The translations under genes were made by a program, and so were the position numbers. This document shows, piece after piece, positions 56,057 to 64,000 of a stretch of 64,000 nt of DNA (position 1 is its first letter; every line of letters starts with the position of its first letter). The stretch lies in NCBI GenBank assembly GCA_016716435.1, contig JADJWI010000008.1, positions 1,183,501 to 1,247,500 of the forward strand, written 5' to 3'. The DNA comes from Acidobacteriota bacterium (GTDB lineage Bacteria > Acidobacteriota > Blastocatellia > Pyrinomonadales > Pyrinomonadaceae). Under the pieces are notes generated by a model. It was not told the origin of the DNA. It saw only the letters and a program-made list of their open reading frames with translations, and did not search any database.

Positions 56057-56279
56057 TCTTCAAGTTTATCAGCCTCGGCGGCTTTTTCTCCAATCCCTAT
56101 GTAAGGCTGCCTAGTAAAATCACAAAATACCTCGTCTTCAAGGCTTGATCGGGACGATCAATGAGCAAGTCACCCAGATTTCTTTCATGCAGGGCAAAAA
56201 ATACCCCATTTTGGCGACTGACCCAGTTGCATTTTCGTTCAGTTTGCGTTAACTTTCTTACGGTTCGTATATGGGCGGC

Positions 56280-56358
56280 CCCAAAACCGTTCGTTGCGGA
56301 TCAGAGAAGGACTGAGGTTGCGGTGTGGGAGACGTGATCGCGGTCCTTCTCGCTTTTT
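56280..56358 (+). ncRNA. Candidate small RNA with own promoter and terminator
   Basis: In a 335-bp gap with no gene, a -35 TTGCGT (56244-56249) and a -10 TATATG (56268-56273) are 18 bp apart. About 25 bp further a stem begins: GAGAAGGAC (56304-56312) pairs perfectly with GTCCTTCTC (56343-56351), with a short GCG/CGC helix inside the loop and a TTTTT end (56353-56357). It predicts a ~80-nt transcript. It does not match SRP RNA, 6S or tmRNA by motif. No other use for this region was found; the rest of the gap has no clear signal. Confidence 0.45.
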
Positions 56359-56391
56359 ACATAGAGCTCTCTTTTAATAGTTGGTGCAAGA

Positions 56392-57195
56392 CTATTCCGG
56401 CTGCTTACCTTCCTGATTTTCCTGTGCAATGGCGTAGAGTGCGGACTTCACCTGAAACGGAGTCAGCGTCGGATGCCTTTCAAGCAGAAGCGCGATGATG
56501 GCCGCGATGTGCGGGCAAGCGAAGCTGTTTCCGGTCAGGTTTCGATAGCCGCCGCCCGGCCAGGGGGTTCGTACGTTCACGCCCGGAGCGGTCAATTCGA
56601 TCACCTGCCCATAATGGAACCCGAATTTCATCGGGTCCGTTTCCTCGCTCTTTACAACAGAGATCAAAGACGACGAAAAAACGCTCGGGAAGCTCGGCTG
56701 CGGCAGATTGTTTGCCGCGGCCACGACGATGCAGCCGGCCTGATAGGCTCGGTCGAGAAGATCGTGGAGCGGCGCAAAGAACTGCGGCTTCGTTGTGCCG
56801 AGGCTGAGGTTGATCACGCGATAGCGGTTCTTTACGGCCCATTCAAGCCCGGCGAGGAATGCGTGCCCATCGCCCAGGCCGCCCGCTCCGAGCACCTTGA
56901 TGCTGAAGAGTTCCGCATCGGGAGCGATCCGCGAGATGATGCCGGCACACGCGGTCCCATGGCCTGCCGAGTCGCCCGCTTCGGACGGATCAAAGATCAC
57001 CTTTTTGTTATCGACCCGAGCCTCGAACGATTGCTTGACTCGCCCATTGATCTCCGGATGAGTTGTGTCGATGCCGCTATCGATAACGGCGACAGAGACA
57101 CCTCGGCCCGTCGCCGAACGCCAATCGTCGTCGAGCTGAAAGAAAGTCATTTGCGAACCGAATCGCGTATCTTCAAAGCCGGTGACAGTTGTCAT
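56392..57195 (-). CDS. Intracellular subtilase (S8 family) without signal peptide
   Basis: A 267-residue serine protease. The triad is complete: Asp in SVAVIDSGIDTTHPE, His in GDSAGHGTACAGI, Ser in LTGNSFACPHIAAIIA (GNSFA for the usual GTSMA), and the oxyanion Asn in VVAAANNLPQP. There is no signal peptide or pro-domain, so it should be active in the cytoplasm, perhaps controlled by a partner. It starts 9 bp after the GAF protein gene on the same strand. Similar stand-alone S8 domains occur in peptide-processing gene clusters (PatA/PatG-like), but no precursor peptide or YcaO gene was found here. Confidence 0.87.
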   Translation of the reverse strand: MTTVTGFEDTRFGSQMTFFQLDDDWRSATGRGVSVAVIDSGIDTTHPEINGRVKQSFEARVDNKKVIFDPSEAGDSAGHGTACAGIISRIAPDAELFSIKVLGAGGLGDGHAFLAGLEWAVKNRYRVINLSLGTTKPQFFAPLHDLLDRAYQAGCIVVAAANNLPQPSFPSVFSSSLISVVKSEETDPMKFGFHYGQVIELTAPGVNVRTPWPGGGYRNLTGNSFACPHIAAIIALLLERHPTLTPFQVKSALYAIAQENQEGKQPE

Positions 57196-57204
57196 CTTTA
57201 GGGA

Positions 57205-57978
57205 TCAAAACCCGAGGAAACTCGTTTCGGATCTGGAATCGGAATACCGCAGGACCGCATCTAAAAGCTCACGGCACATTGCCCGCTCGGCGTCGCCGCG
57301 GCTGGCAAGCTCGCGTAAGAGCACGGCGAGCTCCATCATTTCTTTATGCTCTGCTGTGTCGCGAATTCCCGTGAGCCACTCGCGAACGGCGCCAAGTTCG
57401 GCACCTTGATCGGACATCAGCCTTTCGCCAAGATCGCGGAAGAGCTTCGCTGATTCATAAGCGTTGACCAGCGAGGCGATCGCATCGGCACACAAAGCGG
57501 CTTTGTCCATTTCTGCGGGAGTGAAGGGTTCCCAGGGCGGCGGGCCAGAGCGATTGATGTACTCAAGCACGCCGATCACCTCATCGTTGTGGCGGAGCGG
57601 CGTTGCGAGCATCATCTGGGTCGAGTAACCGGTTGCCTTGTCCACCTCGGCGTAGAATGTTTCCTCACCACCAACATCCGAAACAACCATCGGCTGTCCC
57701 GAGGAAAGGACGAAACCCGCAATTCCCTTCCCGGCCGGCACTGACATATCCCTGAGCTGATCGGCCACCTCACCAATCGCTGCGAGAAAGCGCAGGTCGC
57801 CTTCGTTGCCGTCGCGTATGAGCACGGAGGCCTCGTTCGAACCCATAGTTGCAGCCGATGCGGAGAGAAGCTGTTCGATCGACCGTGTGAGCGGTTCGAC
57901 GAGCAAATTCCCGATGTCTATCGTTTCGATGACTTGACGGAGTTTCGCGTTCAGGTCGTTGTTTTCGGTGCCTGGCAT
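57205..57978 (-). CDS. GAF-domain protein
   Basis: A 257-residue cytoplasmic protein. Residues ~25-175 form a GAF domain (ASVLIRDGNEGDLRFLAAIG, VPAGKGIAGFVLSSGQPM, VVSDVGGEETFYAEVD and MMLATPLRHNDEVIGVLEYI), which usually binds a small ligand such as a cyclic nucleotide or a chromophore. The C-terminal ~80 residues are helical (AEHKEMMELAVLLRELASRG). No output domain (kinase, cyclase, HTH) is present, so it may act by protein contact. Its gene lies 9 bp before the subtilase gene, and control of the protease by the ligand-bound GAF protein is a possible link. Confidence 0.83.
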   Translation of the reverse strand: MPGTENNDLNAKLRQVIETIDIGNLLVEPLTRSIEQLLSASAATMGSNEASVLIRDGNEGDLRFLAAIGEVADQLRDMSVPAGKGIAGFVLSSGQPMVVSDVGGEETFYAEVDKATGYSTQMMLATPLRHNDEVIGVLEYINRSGPPPWEPFTPAEMDKAALCADAIASLVNAYESAKLFRDLGERLMSDQGAELGAVREWLTGIRDTAEHKEMMELAVLLRELASRGDAERAMCRELLDAVLRYSDSRSETSFLGF

Positions 57979-58117
57979 AGAGGGATTTTACTCGATAAGT
58001 GTTTGGTCACCAACCGGCTAGCAGCACGAAAAAAGTTCTGGAACTTTCCGCTAATTGATTATATTTTGAGGGCAAATCACAGCTCGGAAGGTATGTGCGG
58101 CAGGCCAATCGATAGAC

Positions 58118-58142
58118 GGAGAACGGAATGTGACCGTTCTCC
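58118..58142. promoter_or_regulatory. Hairpin in the 5' region of the S41 protease gene
   Basis: GGAGAACGG (58118-58126) and CCGTTCTCC (58134-58142) pair perfectly around a 7-base loop, 33 bp before the S41 ATG. It has no T run. It may sit in the leader of the S41 mRNA or in the upstream region of the divergent GAF gene. Confidence 0.4.
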
Positions 58143-58175
58143 TCGACTCTAACAGCCCGCTCGGAGGAATATTCT

Positions 58176-59876
58176 ATGCGGCGGACAGCAACAGCTCTAT
58201 TGATATGTTTCCTTGTTGCCCCCTCGGCTGCTCAGACTCTCTCGCTTCCGAAAGAGAACGACGACTTCAGGATCTCCGAAGGCTCAACCTTTTCCGCAAC
58301 GCGCTCCGGATCGAATCCCTCGCCGAAACAACCAAGCCCGCTCGCTTCGCTGTCGGACGATTTAGCCGAGGCCCTCGGTGTCATAGGCCGCAATCATGCA
58401 TCCGCAGTATCTCGACAGCCGGAGCAACTTATCGACTCCGCCCTACGGTCCGCTCTACGCTCTCTCGATCCGCACTCGAAATATTACGACCGACGGGAAT
58501 TCGGTGAGCTTATCAGCGAGCACGAAGGTCAATACTTTGGCACCGGTGCGACGATAATTTCAGTAAAGACCGGCAGCGACTACGAGACCTATGTGCTTTC
58601 GGTCGCCGCGGGTTCGCCCGCTGATGCTGCAGGAATGCGGTTCGGCGACCGGATCGTGGGCGTGGATGGCAAAGACATCAGTGGGCTTTCTTCCTATGAG
58701 GTTCGCGAGTTGATGCGAGGCGAAATCGGCACTGAGGTAACGGTCCGGCTTGAACGGGCGATCGATGGCTCGACCGCAGATATGAAACTCACCCGCGACC
58801 GCGTTGCGTACAAGACCGTGCCGCACACGTTCACGCTTGAAGGGGGCGTTGGCTACATTGACCTTTCGGGAGGGTTTGGCTACACGACCGTTACCGAGCT
58901 TGACGACGCACTTCTGAGGTTACGGGCCCGGGGGATGACGTCGCTTGTACTCGATCTTCGCGGCAATACCGGCGGGATCGTTGACCAATCGGTCGCCGTC
59001 GCAGAACGTTTTCTTCCCTTTGGCACAAAAATCCTTTCACAGCAGGGCCGTAATCCGAACGAAGATCGGACGTGGCGTTCGGCGAATCGCCAACCGGTCT
59101 CCGTCCCGCTTGTTGTTCTGGTGGATGGCGATACCGCCTCGGCGGCGGAAATAGTTGCCGGAGCTTTGCAGGACAACGACCGGGCCTTGATCATCGGAGA
59201 ACGGACCTTCGGAAAGGGCCTTGTCCAGAACCTTATCGAGCTCGAAAATGGCTCGGCTCTCGCACTCACCGCCGCACGCTACTACACGCCGACGGGCCGG
59301 TCGATCCAACGGGACTATTCGGACGTCGGGCTTTATGAATATTTCAGCGGCATCCGCAAGGCGGAGCTGATCGATCGTCCGGCATACGCAGTCCGGACGA
59401 TCACCGACCGCGTGCTCCACGGTGGCAACGGTATTGCCCCGGACGTCGCCATATCGAGACCGGAAACGCTGGCGGCCGATGATTCTGACGCGATCTTTCT
59501 GCTCGCCCGCGAGCTTGCAAATGGACGCATCGCTGGACAACCGACTCCCGAAGAGCTTCGGCAGTCACTCATTTTTGGTAGTGAGTTACTCAGCGATGCC
59601 GATGCCCAAACGTACCTGGCAAGATACAAAGCCGGAGCCGCTATGTTAGCGATCACAAAGGATGTTCGTTCTGAACTCCGCTGGTATCTGGCCATGGCAC
59701 TTTTCGGTACGGATGCCGCGGCAAAGGCACGGATCGAATCCGATGCGGCTATCGCAGCCGCTCTTGACGCCTTGCCGGCCGCCGGAAAGCTCTATGCCCG
59801 AGCCGCCGAACTCCGATCAAACTCAGCTCGTAAAGAAAAAGGCCCGCAGGGTCGCATACCCGGCGGGCTAAGGTAG
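58176..59876 (+). CDS. S41-family C-terminal processing protease with PDZ domain
   Basis: A 566-residue exported protease. A signal peptide (MRRTATALLICFLVAPSAAQ) follows a strong GGAGGAAT ribosome site. The PDZ domain is at ~105-190 (GTGATIISVKTG, GMRFGDRIVGVDGKDISGLS), and the peptidase core follows with the Ser in DGDTASAAEIVAGALQ (~320) and the Lys in RTFGKGLVQN (~346), as in Tsp/CtpA. The C-terminal ~150 residues after FGKG form the usual extra helical domain. It should cut proteins at their C-termini in the periplasm. A single gene, with a shared terminator after it. Confidence 0.9.
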   Translation: MRRTATALLICFLVAPSAAQTLSLPKENDDFRISEGSTFSATRSGSNPSPKQPSPLASLSDDLAEALGVIGRNHASAVSRQPEQLIDSALRSALRSLDPHSKYYDRREFGELISEHEGQYFGTGATIISVKTGSDYETYVLSVAAGSPADAAGMRFGDRIVGVDGKDISGLSSYEVRELMRGEIGTEVTVRLERAIDGSTADMKLTRDRVAYKTVPHTFTLEGGVGYIDLSGGFGYTTVTELDDALLRLRARGMTSLVLDLRGNTGGIVDQSVAVAERFLPFGTKILSQQGRNPNEDRTWRSANRQPVSVPLVVLVDGDTASAAEIVAGALQDNDRALIIGERTFGKGLVQNLIELENGSALALTAARYYTPTGRSIQRDYSDVGLYEYFSGIRKAELIDRPAYAVRTITDRVLHGGNGIAPDVAISRPETLAADDSDAIFLLARELANGRIAGQPTPEELRQSLIFGSELLSDADAQTYLARYKAGAAMLAITKDVRSELRWYLAMALFGTDAAAKARIESDAAIAAALDALPAAGKLYARAAELRSNSARKEKGPQGRIPGGLR

Positions 59877-59997
59877 AAACAGGAGGAATTAGAAAGAACA
59901 GAACCTCCCGGCAGGTGATGCCAATGGCTCGGACTTCTTATTCGCATAATTCTTGATGCCGCCCGCTCTGCACCGGTTGCCCAGAACGAGAAAAAAT

Positions 59998-60032
59998 AAA
60001 AGCCCCGGCCCTAATATAGAGCCGGGGCTTTT
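59998..60032. terminator. Bidirectional terminator between the S41 gene and the TonB receptor gene
   Basis: AAAAGCCCCGGC (59998-60009) pairs with GCCGGGGCTTTT (60021-60032), 12 bp, loop CCTAATATAGA, then TT. The A/T ends give a U tract in both directions. Confidence 0.92.
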
Positions 60033-60050
60033 TCAATGTCTCAGCAGGTT

Positions 60051-63000
60051 CTAGAAATTGAACTTGGCCGAGAGCTGTATTCTGCGCGATGCGCTTACAA
60101 CGGACGTCCTGATACGGCCAAAAACGGACGAATTGGCCGTCGCGGTCGGAAGGCCGAACGACGCAGTGTTCGTCAAGTTTCGAGCATCAACACGGAAATC
60201 CAGGCTGTACCGTTCTGAGAACCGAAGCTTCTTTGAGAGCGATACATCAGTTTGGAACCGGCTTGGGCCTATGAAATAGTTGCGGCCCGTATTGCCGAAT
60301 TCGCCCGGAGCGGGCTGCGAGAACAGGTTCTCAGATGCTTCCGAGAACCAGTACCAGGTACCGTTCCGCTCGACAAGTTCGCCGAGATCACGCGAGCAGC
60401 CATTGCAGCTTGCAAACGACTGGTTAACGTTGCTCACCGTGTTCAGTCCCGAATAGACCGTGAACGGTCGGCCGGAGCCCCAGTTGTAGGTCCCTGCGAG
60501 CTGCCAACCGCCGACGAAGAAATCGAGAGCACGTGACATGTCCTTGCCATAAGCACGGTCACGCCCAACCGGGATCTCCCAGACGTACGTACCGTTGATC
60601 ACATGCCGACGGTCGAAATCGGACCATGCATAGTTAAGGCTCCGATCATTGATGTCGAACGGCGTGCTCGATGCCGACTGGTTGTTAGCACGAGATACCG
60701 TCGTGAACGTCGGATCGAACGAACGCGTGTCCTTCGAGAGCGAATAAGTGTATCCGATCTGGAAGCCAAGCCCGCCCTTCAACCTTCGCTTGAAGATGAA
60801 GTCCAAACCGTTATACCGCGAGTAGTCGTTGCTATCGAGCACGTTGACAACGCCGAACTGCGGATACCGCTGGAAGAAGAACGGATTGTTGATCGTGTTC
60901 GAGATCATCTGCTGCCCGCCGACGGTCCGCTGCGAGACGACCTGTGCTGCCGTTGCGACACTTCCGCCGGTCTCGCCGGATCCGAGTGTCGTGTTGATCG
61001 TACCAATACCCCTGAACGTGGTCGTTCCCGCGTTATTGGTCGGGTCGCCCGTGAATAGGAGATTGATCAGGCAGGAAGTCGCCGTCGTATCGCCCCGGAG
61101 CGTATTGAATGCTTCGAGGAAGCTCTCCGGACAGGATGGATGGCGAGAGTTAATGTTCACCTGATTCGAGTCGTAACCGCCAAAGAGATGCGTTCCGCGG
61201 CGGCCGATATAGTTGACCTCGAGAACGTTGCCGTCCCAAAGTTCACGCTGGAAGCCGATGAACCACTGATGGCTCTCCGGATAACGCGTGTCCGGGTCAA
61301 CAACCGTAACGGTGCTCAAGCCGAAAGCAGCCGGCTGCCTAAGAGCAGACGGTGTTGCCGGCGGTGACACAACCGGAATTCCATCACGAAGCAGACGGTT
61401 CTGCTGTGCGATGCTGGTGTCTGAAAACGCAAACGTATTTCCCGGTGCGCTCTGGTAAACGCTGTTCGCGAAGACCTGCGACGGGAACCGGTCATACGAA
61501 AGCCGGTAGTTGGCCCGAATGGAAGTTTTTCCGCTGCTGAAAGGATCCCAAGCAAACCCGACCGACGGAGCGAAGTTGTTCGTATCGTTCTTGAACAGAT
61601 CGCCTTCTTCCCATCGAAGCGTGTTGGAAGGAGCAGCTCCGATCGTAAAGGGCTGTTCCGGCCTGAGGATCGGAATGTCCTTCGATGAAGGGCTAAGCTT
61701 AAGCTCGTAGCGAAGTCCGATATCAAAGGTCAGGTTCGGGCGAAAACGCCAGGTATCCTGAACATAGAAATCATATTCCGGATAGTAAGCACGCCAGTTC
61801 CAGCGGGTTCCGCCGGGGGCGTAAACATTTGGGTTGTTCGGATCAACAACAAAGCCTTGGGCAAAGCTGCCGATGCGGCCGATCCAGTTGTTGATCTGCG
61901 AACGCAGTAGCGCAAGGTCAGAGGAGTTGATACCAGTTGCACCTCCCGATGTCGGCAGGCCGAATCCGGTAAAGCTGCTCTGGCCGGCACCGAAGCCGAT
62001 GGTCGGTTCGATCGAGCCACCCGCAGAAGAGCGGTCGTCAAACTGACGGCCAAGCCGGATGTTGAAGCCGGCTTTAATTGTGTGGGGCGAGAAGTCGAAC
62101 GTCATATTGTCGACGATCTGGAACGTTCTGGCCTCACGAGCATTATAGGCAAAGTTGGTGAAGGCGTCCGTTACCGTGTTTAGGATGAATGGAACATCTG
62201 CCCGCGGTTCTTCGGTTGCAAAGCTGAACGAGAACGTGCTGTAACCGAAAATGAACTCGTTAGTGAAACGCGGTGTCGGCGACCAGCGATAGTTCACAGC
62301 AAGGTTCTTTGGCCGACGTATCGTATTCACCAGATTCGGATACCCCGGGAAGGGAGGAAGGCCGCCATTGACGCTGTCACCGATGGTATCCTGTGCACCC
62401 TGTGCCCAACGCACATAAAGGCTGCTGTTCTTTGTCACGTTGACGTCAAAACGCATCACGAGGTCCCACTGCTTTTCGGTCTGCGGTGCGTTGAAGTTAA
62501 AGCCCGCTGAGTTCAGGCCGTCGCCACGTGAGAAGTCGTTCGGGAGCGGGTAATCGTTCAGAAGCCCCACGATAAAGTTATCAGGAGTGATCGGGGACAT
62601 CGTGTTGATGTTGTAGGTCTCAACGCAAAGCGTCGTTACCGTCCCACTACACGCCGGATAGATCGGCTGGCCGGCTGCGTTTACCGAAGCAGTTGACGAT
62701 CCGGCAGGAGCGTTTCTCTGTCCCCGAATATACCGATAAAGGCCGTTTCGGGCCTCAGCCGTGTAAACGGTTCTTTGTGCAAGCCGGGTTTCCACAGCGC
62801 TAAGCCGCTGCAGATTGACGAAGAAGAACGCACGGTCCTTGAGCGGTTGGAAGAGCGGAGTTCCTTCACCAAATCCAGGGTTGATGATCGGGCCGCCAAA
62901 GCTGCCGCCATAGATGTGCTGAACGAACTGGGGACGTCCGATTCCAAGCAGGTTGTTCTCAAATTCATTGGCATTGAATCGCGGCGTCTGGTAATACTCG

Positions 63001-63770
63001 AAAAGATTACCGGAGTAACGATTCGTTCCCGACTTTGTGACGAGCGTGACCTGGGCTCCGCTGCTGCGGCCAAGTTCTGCGGTAGCGTTGCTGGTGACGA
63101 TCTGGAATTCCTGAACCGAATCCGGGTTTGGCCTAAGCGGCGTGAAGTTGGAACCGCCTGCCGTAGATTCGTTGATGTCGATGCCGTCGAGCGTGAAGTT
63201 GAACGCACGGTCACGCGAACCATTGACGTGGACGCCGCCGCCCGTGTTCGACCCGACAACAACTCCAGGCTGATAGTTCAGCAGGTCAAGCGGGTTGCGG
63301 CCGCGGAGTCCGACGATCGGTAAGCTCTCAAGCGTACGCTGTTCGATGGTCGATCCAACGTTGCCTGATGTCGAGGTCTGCACCTGCTCGGCAGTTGCTT
63401 CGACCGAAACCACAGCCGAAACATCGCCCACCTCAAGCGATACATTGACCACTGCCGGCTGATTGATGAACGCCGAGTTGTTTCGGGAAACATATCGCTT
63501 GAAGCCGTCCCGCTCTACCGAAATAGAGTAGGCTCCCGGCTGGATCAAGTCGAAAACATATGCTCCGCTTGCACTTGTGGTCGTCGAAAGAGAAACGTTC
63601 GTGGAATTATTGGTAAGCGTTACCGTAGCTCCGGCTACTGCCGCTCCCGACGTATCCGTCACCGTACCGATGAAGCGGGTCGTCGTTCCCTGCGCAGAAA
63701 CCAAAAAGCTAAAGCAACACGTAAAAGCAAAAACGAATATCGCTCTCGCCAAAGGTAGTTTGCCCATCAT
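60051..63770 (-). CDS. Oar-like TonB-dependent outer membrane receptor
   Basis: A 1239-residue outer membrane protein. A signal peptide (ARAIFVFAFTCCFSFLVSAQ) ends near residue 27. Residues ~30-115 form a carboxypeptidase-regulatory-like (beta-sandwich) domain (FIGTVTDTSGAAVAGATVTL, ISVERDGFKRYV), as in Oar and SusC-type receptors. A plug-like part follows (NPLDLLNYQPGVVVGSNTGG, then GIDINESTAGGSNFTPLRPN), and the rest is a long TonB barrel ending in RIQLSAKFNF with the usual C-terminal Phe. It imports or binds a large substrate, or serves outer membrane adhesion; the ligand is not known. GGAGG stands three bases before the first ATG and six before the second (63767), so the second is equally possible. 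Single gene. Confidence 0.88.
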   Translation of the reverse strand: MMGKLPLARAIFVFAFTCCFSFLVSAQGTTTRFIGTVTDTSGAAVAGATVTLTNNSTNVSLSTTTSASGAYVFDLIQPGAYSISVERDGFKRYVSRNNSAFINQPAVVNVSLEVGDVSAVVSVEATAEQVQTSTSGNVGSTIEQRTLESLPIVGLRGRNPLDLLNYQPGVVVGSNTGGGVHVNGSRDRAFNFTLDGIDINESTAGGSNFTPLRPNPDSVQEFQIVTSNATAELGRSSGAQVTLVTKSGTNRYSGNLFEYYQTPRFNANEFENNLLGIGRPQFVQHIYGGSFGGPIINPGFGEGTPLFQPLKDRAFFFVNLQRLSAVETRLAQRTVYTAEARNGLYRYIRGQRNAPAGSSTASVNAAGQPIYPACSGTVTTLCVETYNINTMSPITPDNFIVGLLNDYPLPNDFSRGDGLNSAGFNFNAPQTEKQWDLVMRFDVNVTKNSSLYVRWAQGAQDTIGDSVNGGLPPFPGYPNLVNTIRRPKNLAVNYRWSPTPRFTNEFIFGYSTFSFSFATEEPRADVPFILNTVTDAFTNFAYNAREARTFQIVDNMTFDFSPHTIKAGFNIRLGRQFDDRSSAGGSIEPTIGFGAGQSSFTGFGLPTSGGATGINSSDLALLRSQINNWIGRIGSFAQGFVVDPNNPNVYAPGGTRWNWRAYYPEYDFYVQDTWRFRPNLTFDIGLRYELKLSPSSKDIPILRPEQPFTIGAAPSNTLRWEEGDLFKNDTNNFAPSVGFAWDPFSSGKTSIRANYRLSYDRFPSQVFANSVYQSAPGNTFAFSDTSIAQQNRLLRDGIPVVSPPATPSALRQPAAFGLSTVTVVDPDTRYPESHQWFIGFQRELWDGNVLEVNYIGRRGTHLFGGYDSNQVNINSRHPSCPESFLEAFNTLRGDTTATSCLINLLFTGDPTNNAGTTTFRGIGTINTTLGSGETGGSVATAAQVVSQRTVGGQQMISNTINNPFFFQRYPQFGVVNVLDSNDYSRYNGLDFIFKRRLKGGLGFQIGYTYSLSKDTRSFDPTFTTVSRANNQSASSTPFDINDRSLNYAWSDFDRRHVINGTYVWEIPVGRDRAYGKDMSRALDFFVGGWQLAGTYNWGSGRPFTVYSGLNTVSNVNQSFASCNGCSRDLGELVERNGTWYWFSEASENLFSQPAPGEFGNTGRNYFIGPSRFQTDVSLSKKLRFSERYSLDFRVDARNLTNTASFGLPTATANSSVFGRIRTSVVSASRRIQLSAKFNF

Positions 63771-63903
63771 ACTCCTCCAATTTTTAGTTTTAACTGTATA
63801 ACCTTTCCTTATGAATAAAAGGCCTGTGTGAAGAAATTATGATGTAAGATAGCACAGCTTTTACAAAAGTGTTAACGAAATGCGGCGAAATAGCAAAAAA
63901 TCC

Positions 63904-64000
63904 CTATCTGAGGTATTCAAGTAGGGTTCCGGAAGCCCCGACGGCCCAACCGACACGCTTATTCATGAAGAGTCCGAAGATCCGTTCCTCGGTTTTGCTT
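63904..64000 (-). CDS. C-terminus of a YCF48-like (WD/propeller-type) protein, cut by the right window edge
   Basis: The last 31 codons of a minus-strand gene end at TAG 63904-63906. The end reads GLFMNKRVGWAVGASGTLLE, with the V-G-W-A-V-G-x-x-G-T-L pattern of YCF48/photosystem II assembly-like propeller proteins, here in a non-photosynthetic setting. The frame is open to position 64000. Between this stop and the TonB receptor start (63771-63903) no clear promoter was picked out. The rest of the gene is outside the window, so its length and function cannot be told. Confidence 0.6.
   Translation of the reverse strand, partial: SKTEERIFGLFMNKRVGWAVGASGTLLEYLR

Noticed and set aside
56244..56358. 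6S RNA, SRP RNA or tmRNA
   Set aside because: None of their conserved loops was found, and the predicted length is too short for 6S or tmRNA.

Overview
The window looks like a piece of an Acidobacteriota chromosome, most like the class Blastocatellia. This is inferred from gene content, not from a marker gene. The basis is: a very large Oar-type TonB-dependent receptor, secreted proteins ending in FG-GAP/VCBS-type repeats, several FHA and zinc-ribbon Ser/Thr kinases, a PilV/PilW/PilX-like minor pilin operon, and moderately high GC with a strongly packed gene layout. No insertion sequence, prophage or CRISPR array was seen. Both ends cut a gene: a pilus protein on the left and a YCF48-like repeat protein on the right.

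Layout. 1-3.4 kb (minus): minor pilin operon with a good sigma70-type promoter at 3454-3482; its last gene (PilX-like) carries a one-base frameshift. 3.5-9.8 kb (plus): FHA protein, class B PBP, FtsW/RodA and PP2C phosphatase, a cell-wall growth and phospho-signalling cluster recalling the actinobacterial fhaA/pbpA/rodA/pstP locus. 9.8-18.9 kb: TrmH methyltransferase, acyl-CoA carboxylase beta subunit, alanine racemase, YihY membrane protein, SIS-domain protein, O-antigen ligase-like protein and a secreted M28 peptidase with FG-GAP repeats. 19-23.5 kb (minus): two Ser/Thr kinases and two small membrane proteins, all with zinc ribbons. 23.6-25.7 kb: tRNA-Lys(CTT), two tandem repeats and an FHA-PrsW fusion. 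25.7-38.2 kb (minus): an LVIVD/FG-GAP secreted protein, HARE-HTH protein, polyprenyl synthase, signal peptidase I, YajQ, TatD, a secreted unknown, a BrnTA module, MetRS, an M28 peptidase and FolE. 38.2-39.4 kb: LarC.

39.5-49.1 kb (plus): a small secreted protein, ArgRS, then the trp operon trpEDCFBA-aroF. Between argS and trpE lies what reads as a complete transcription attenuator: a 30-codon leader peptide with Trp-Gly-Trp-Trp, a 9-bp 1:2 hairpin, an 11-bp antiterminator and an intrinsic terminator, with the competing helices sharing bases as the classical model requires. The operon has no trpG. 49.1-53 kb: a MazE/Doc-type toxin-antitoxin pair, an XRE regulator divergent from a Rad52-like protein, and a VOC/DUF1579-like trio. 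53-60 kb: an M16 peptidase pair, a candidate small RNA, an intracellular subtilase with a GAF partner, and an S41 protease. 60-63.8 kb: the Oar-like receptor.

The most notable points are the trp attenuator; a chimeric gene remnant joining the 5' end of tatD to the 3' end of metG, best explained by a tandem duplication between metG and tatD; a 130-bp element with 25-bp terminal inverted repeats sitting in frame inside tatD; a 21-bp tandem repeat array beside tRNA-Lys; and a candidate ~80-nt RNA at 56.3 kb.
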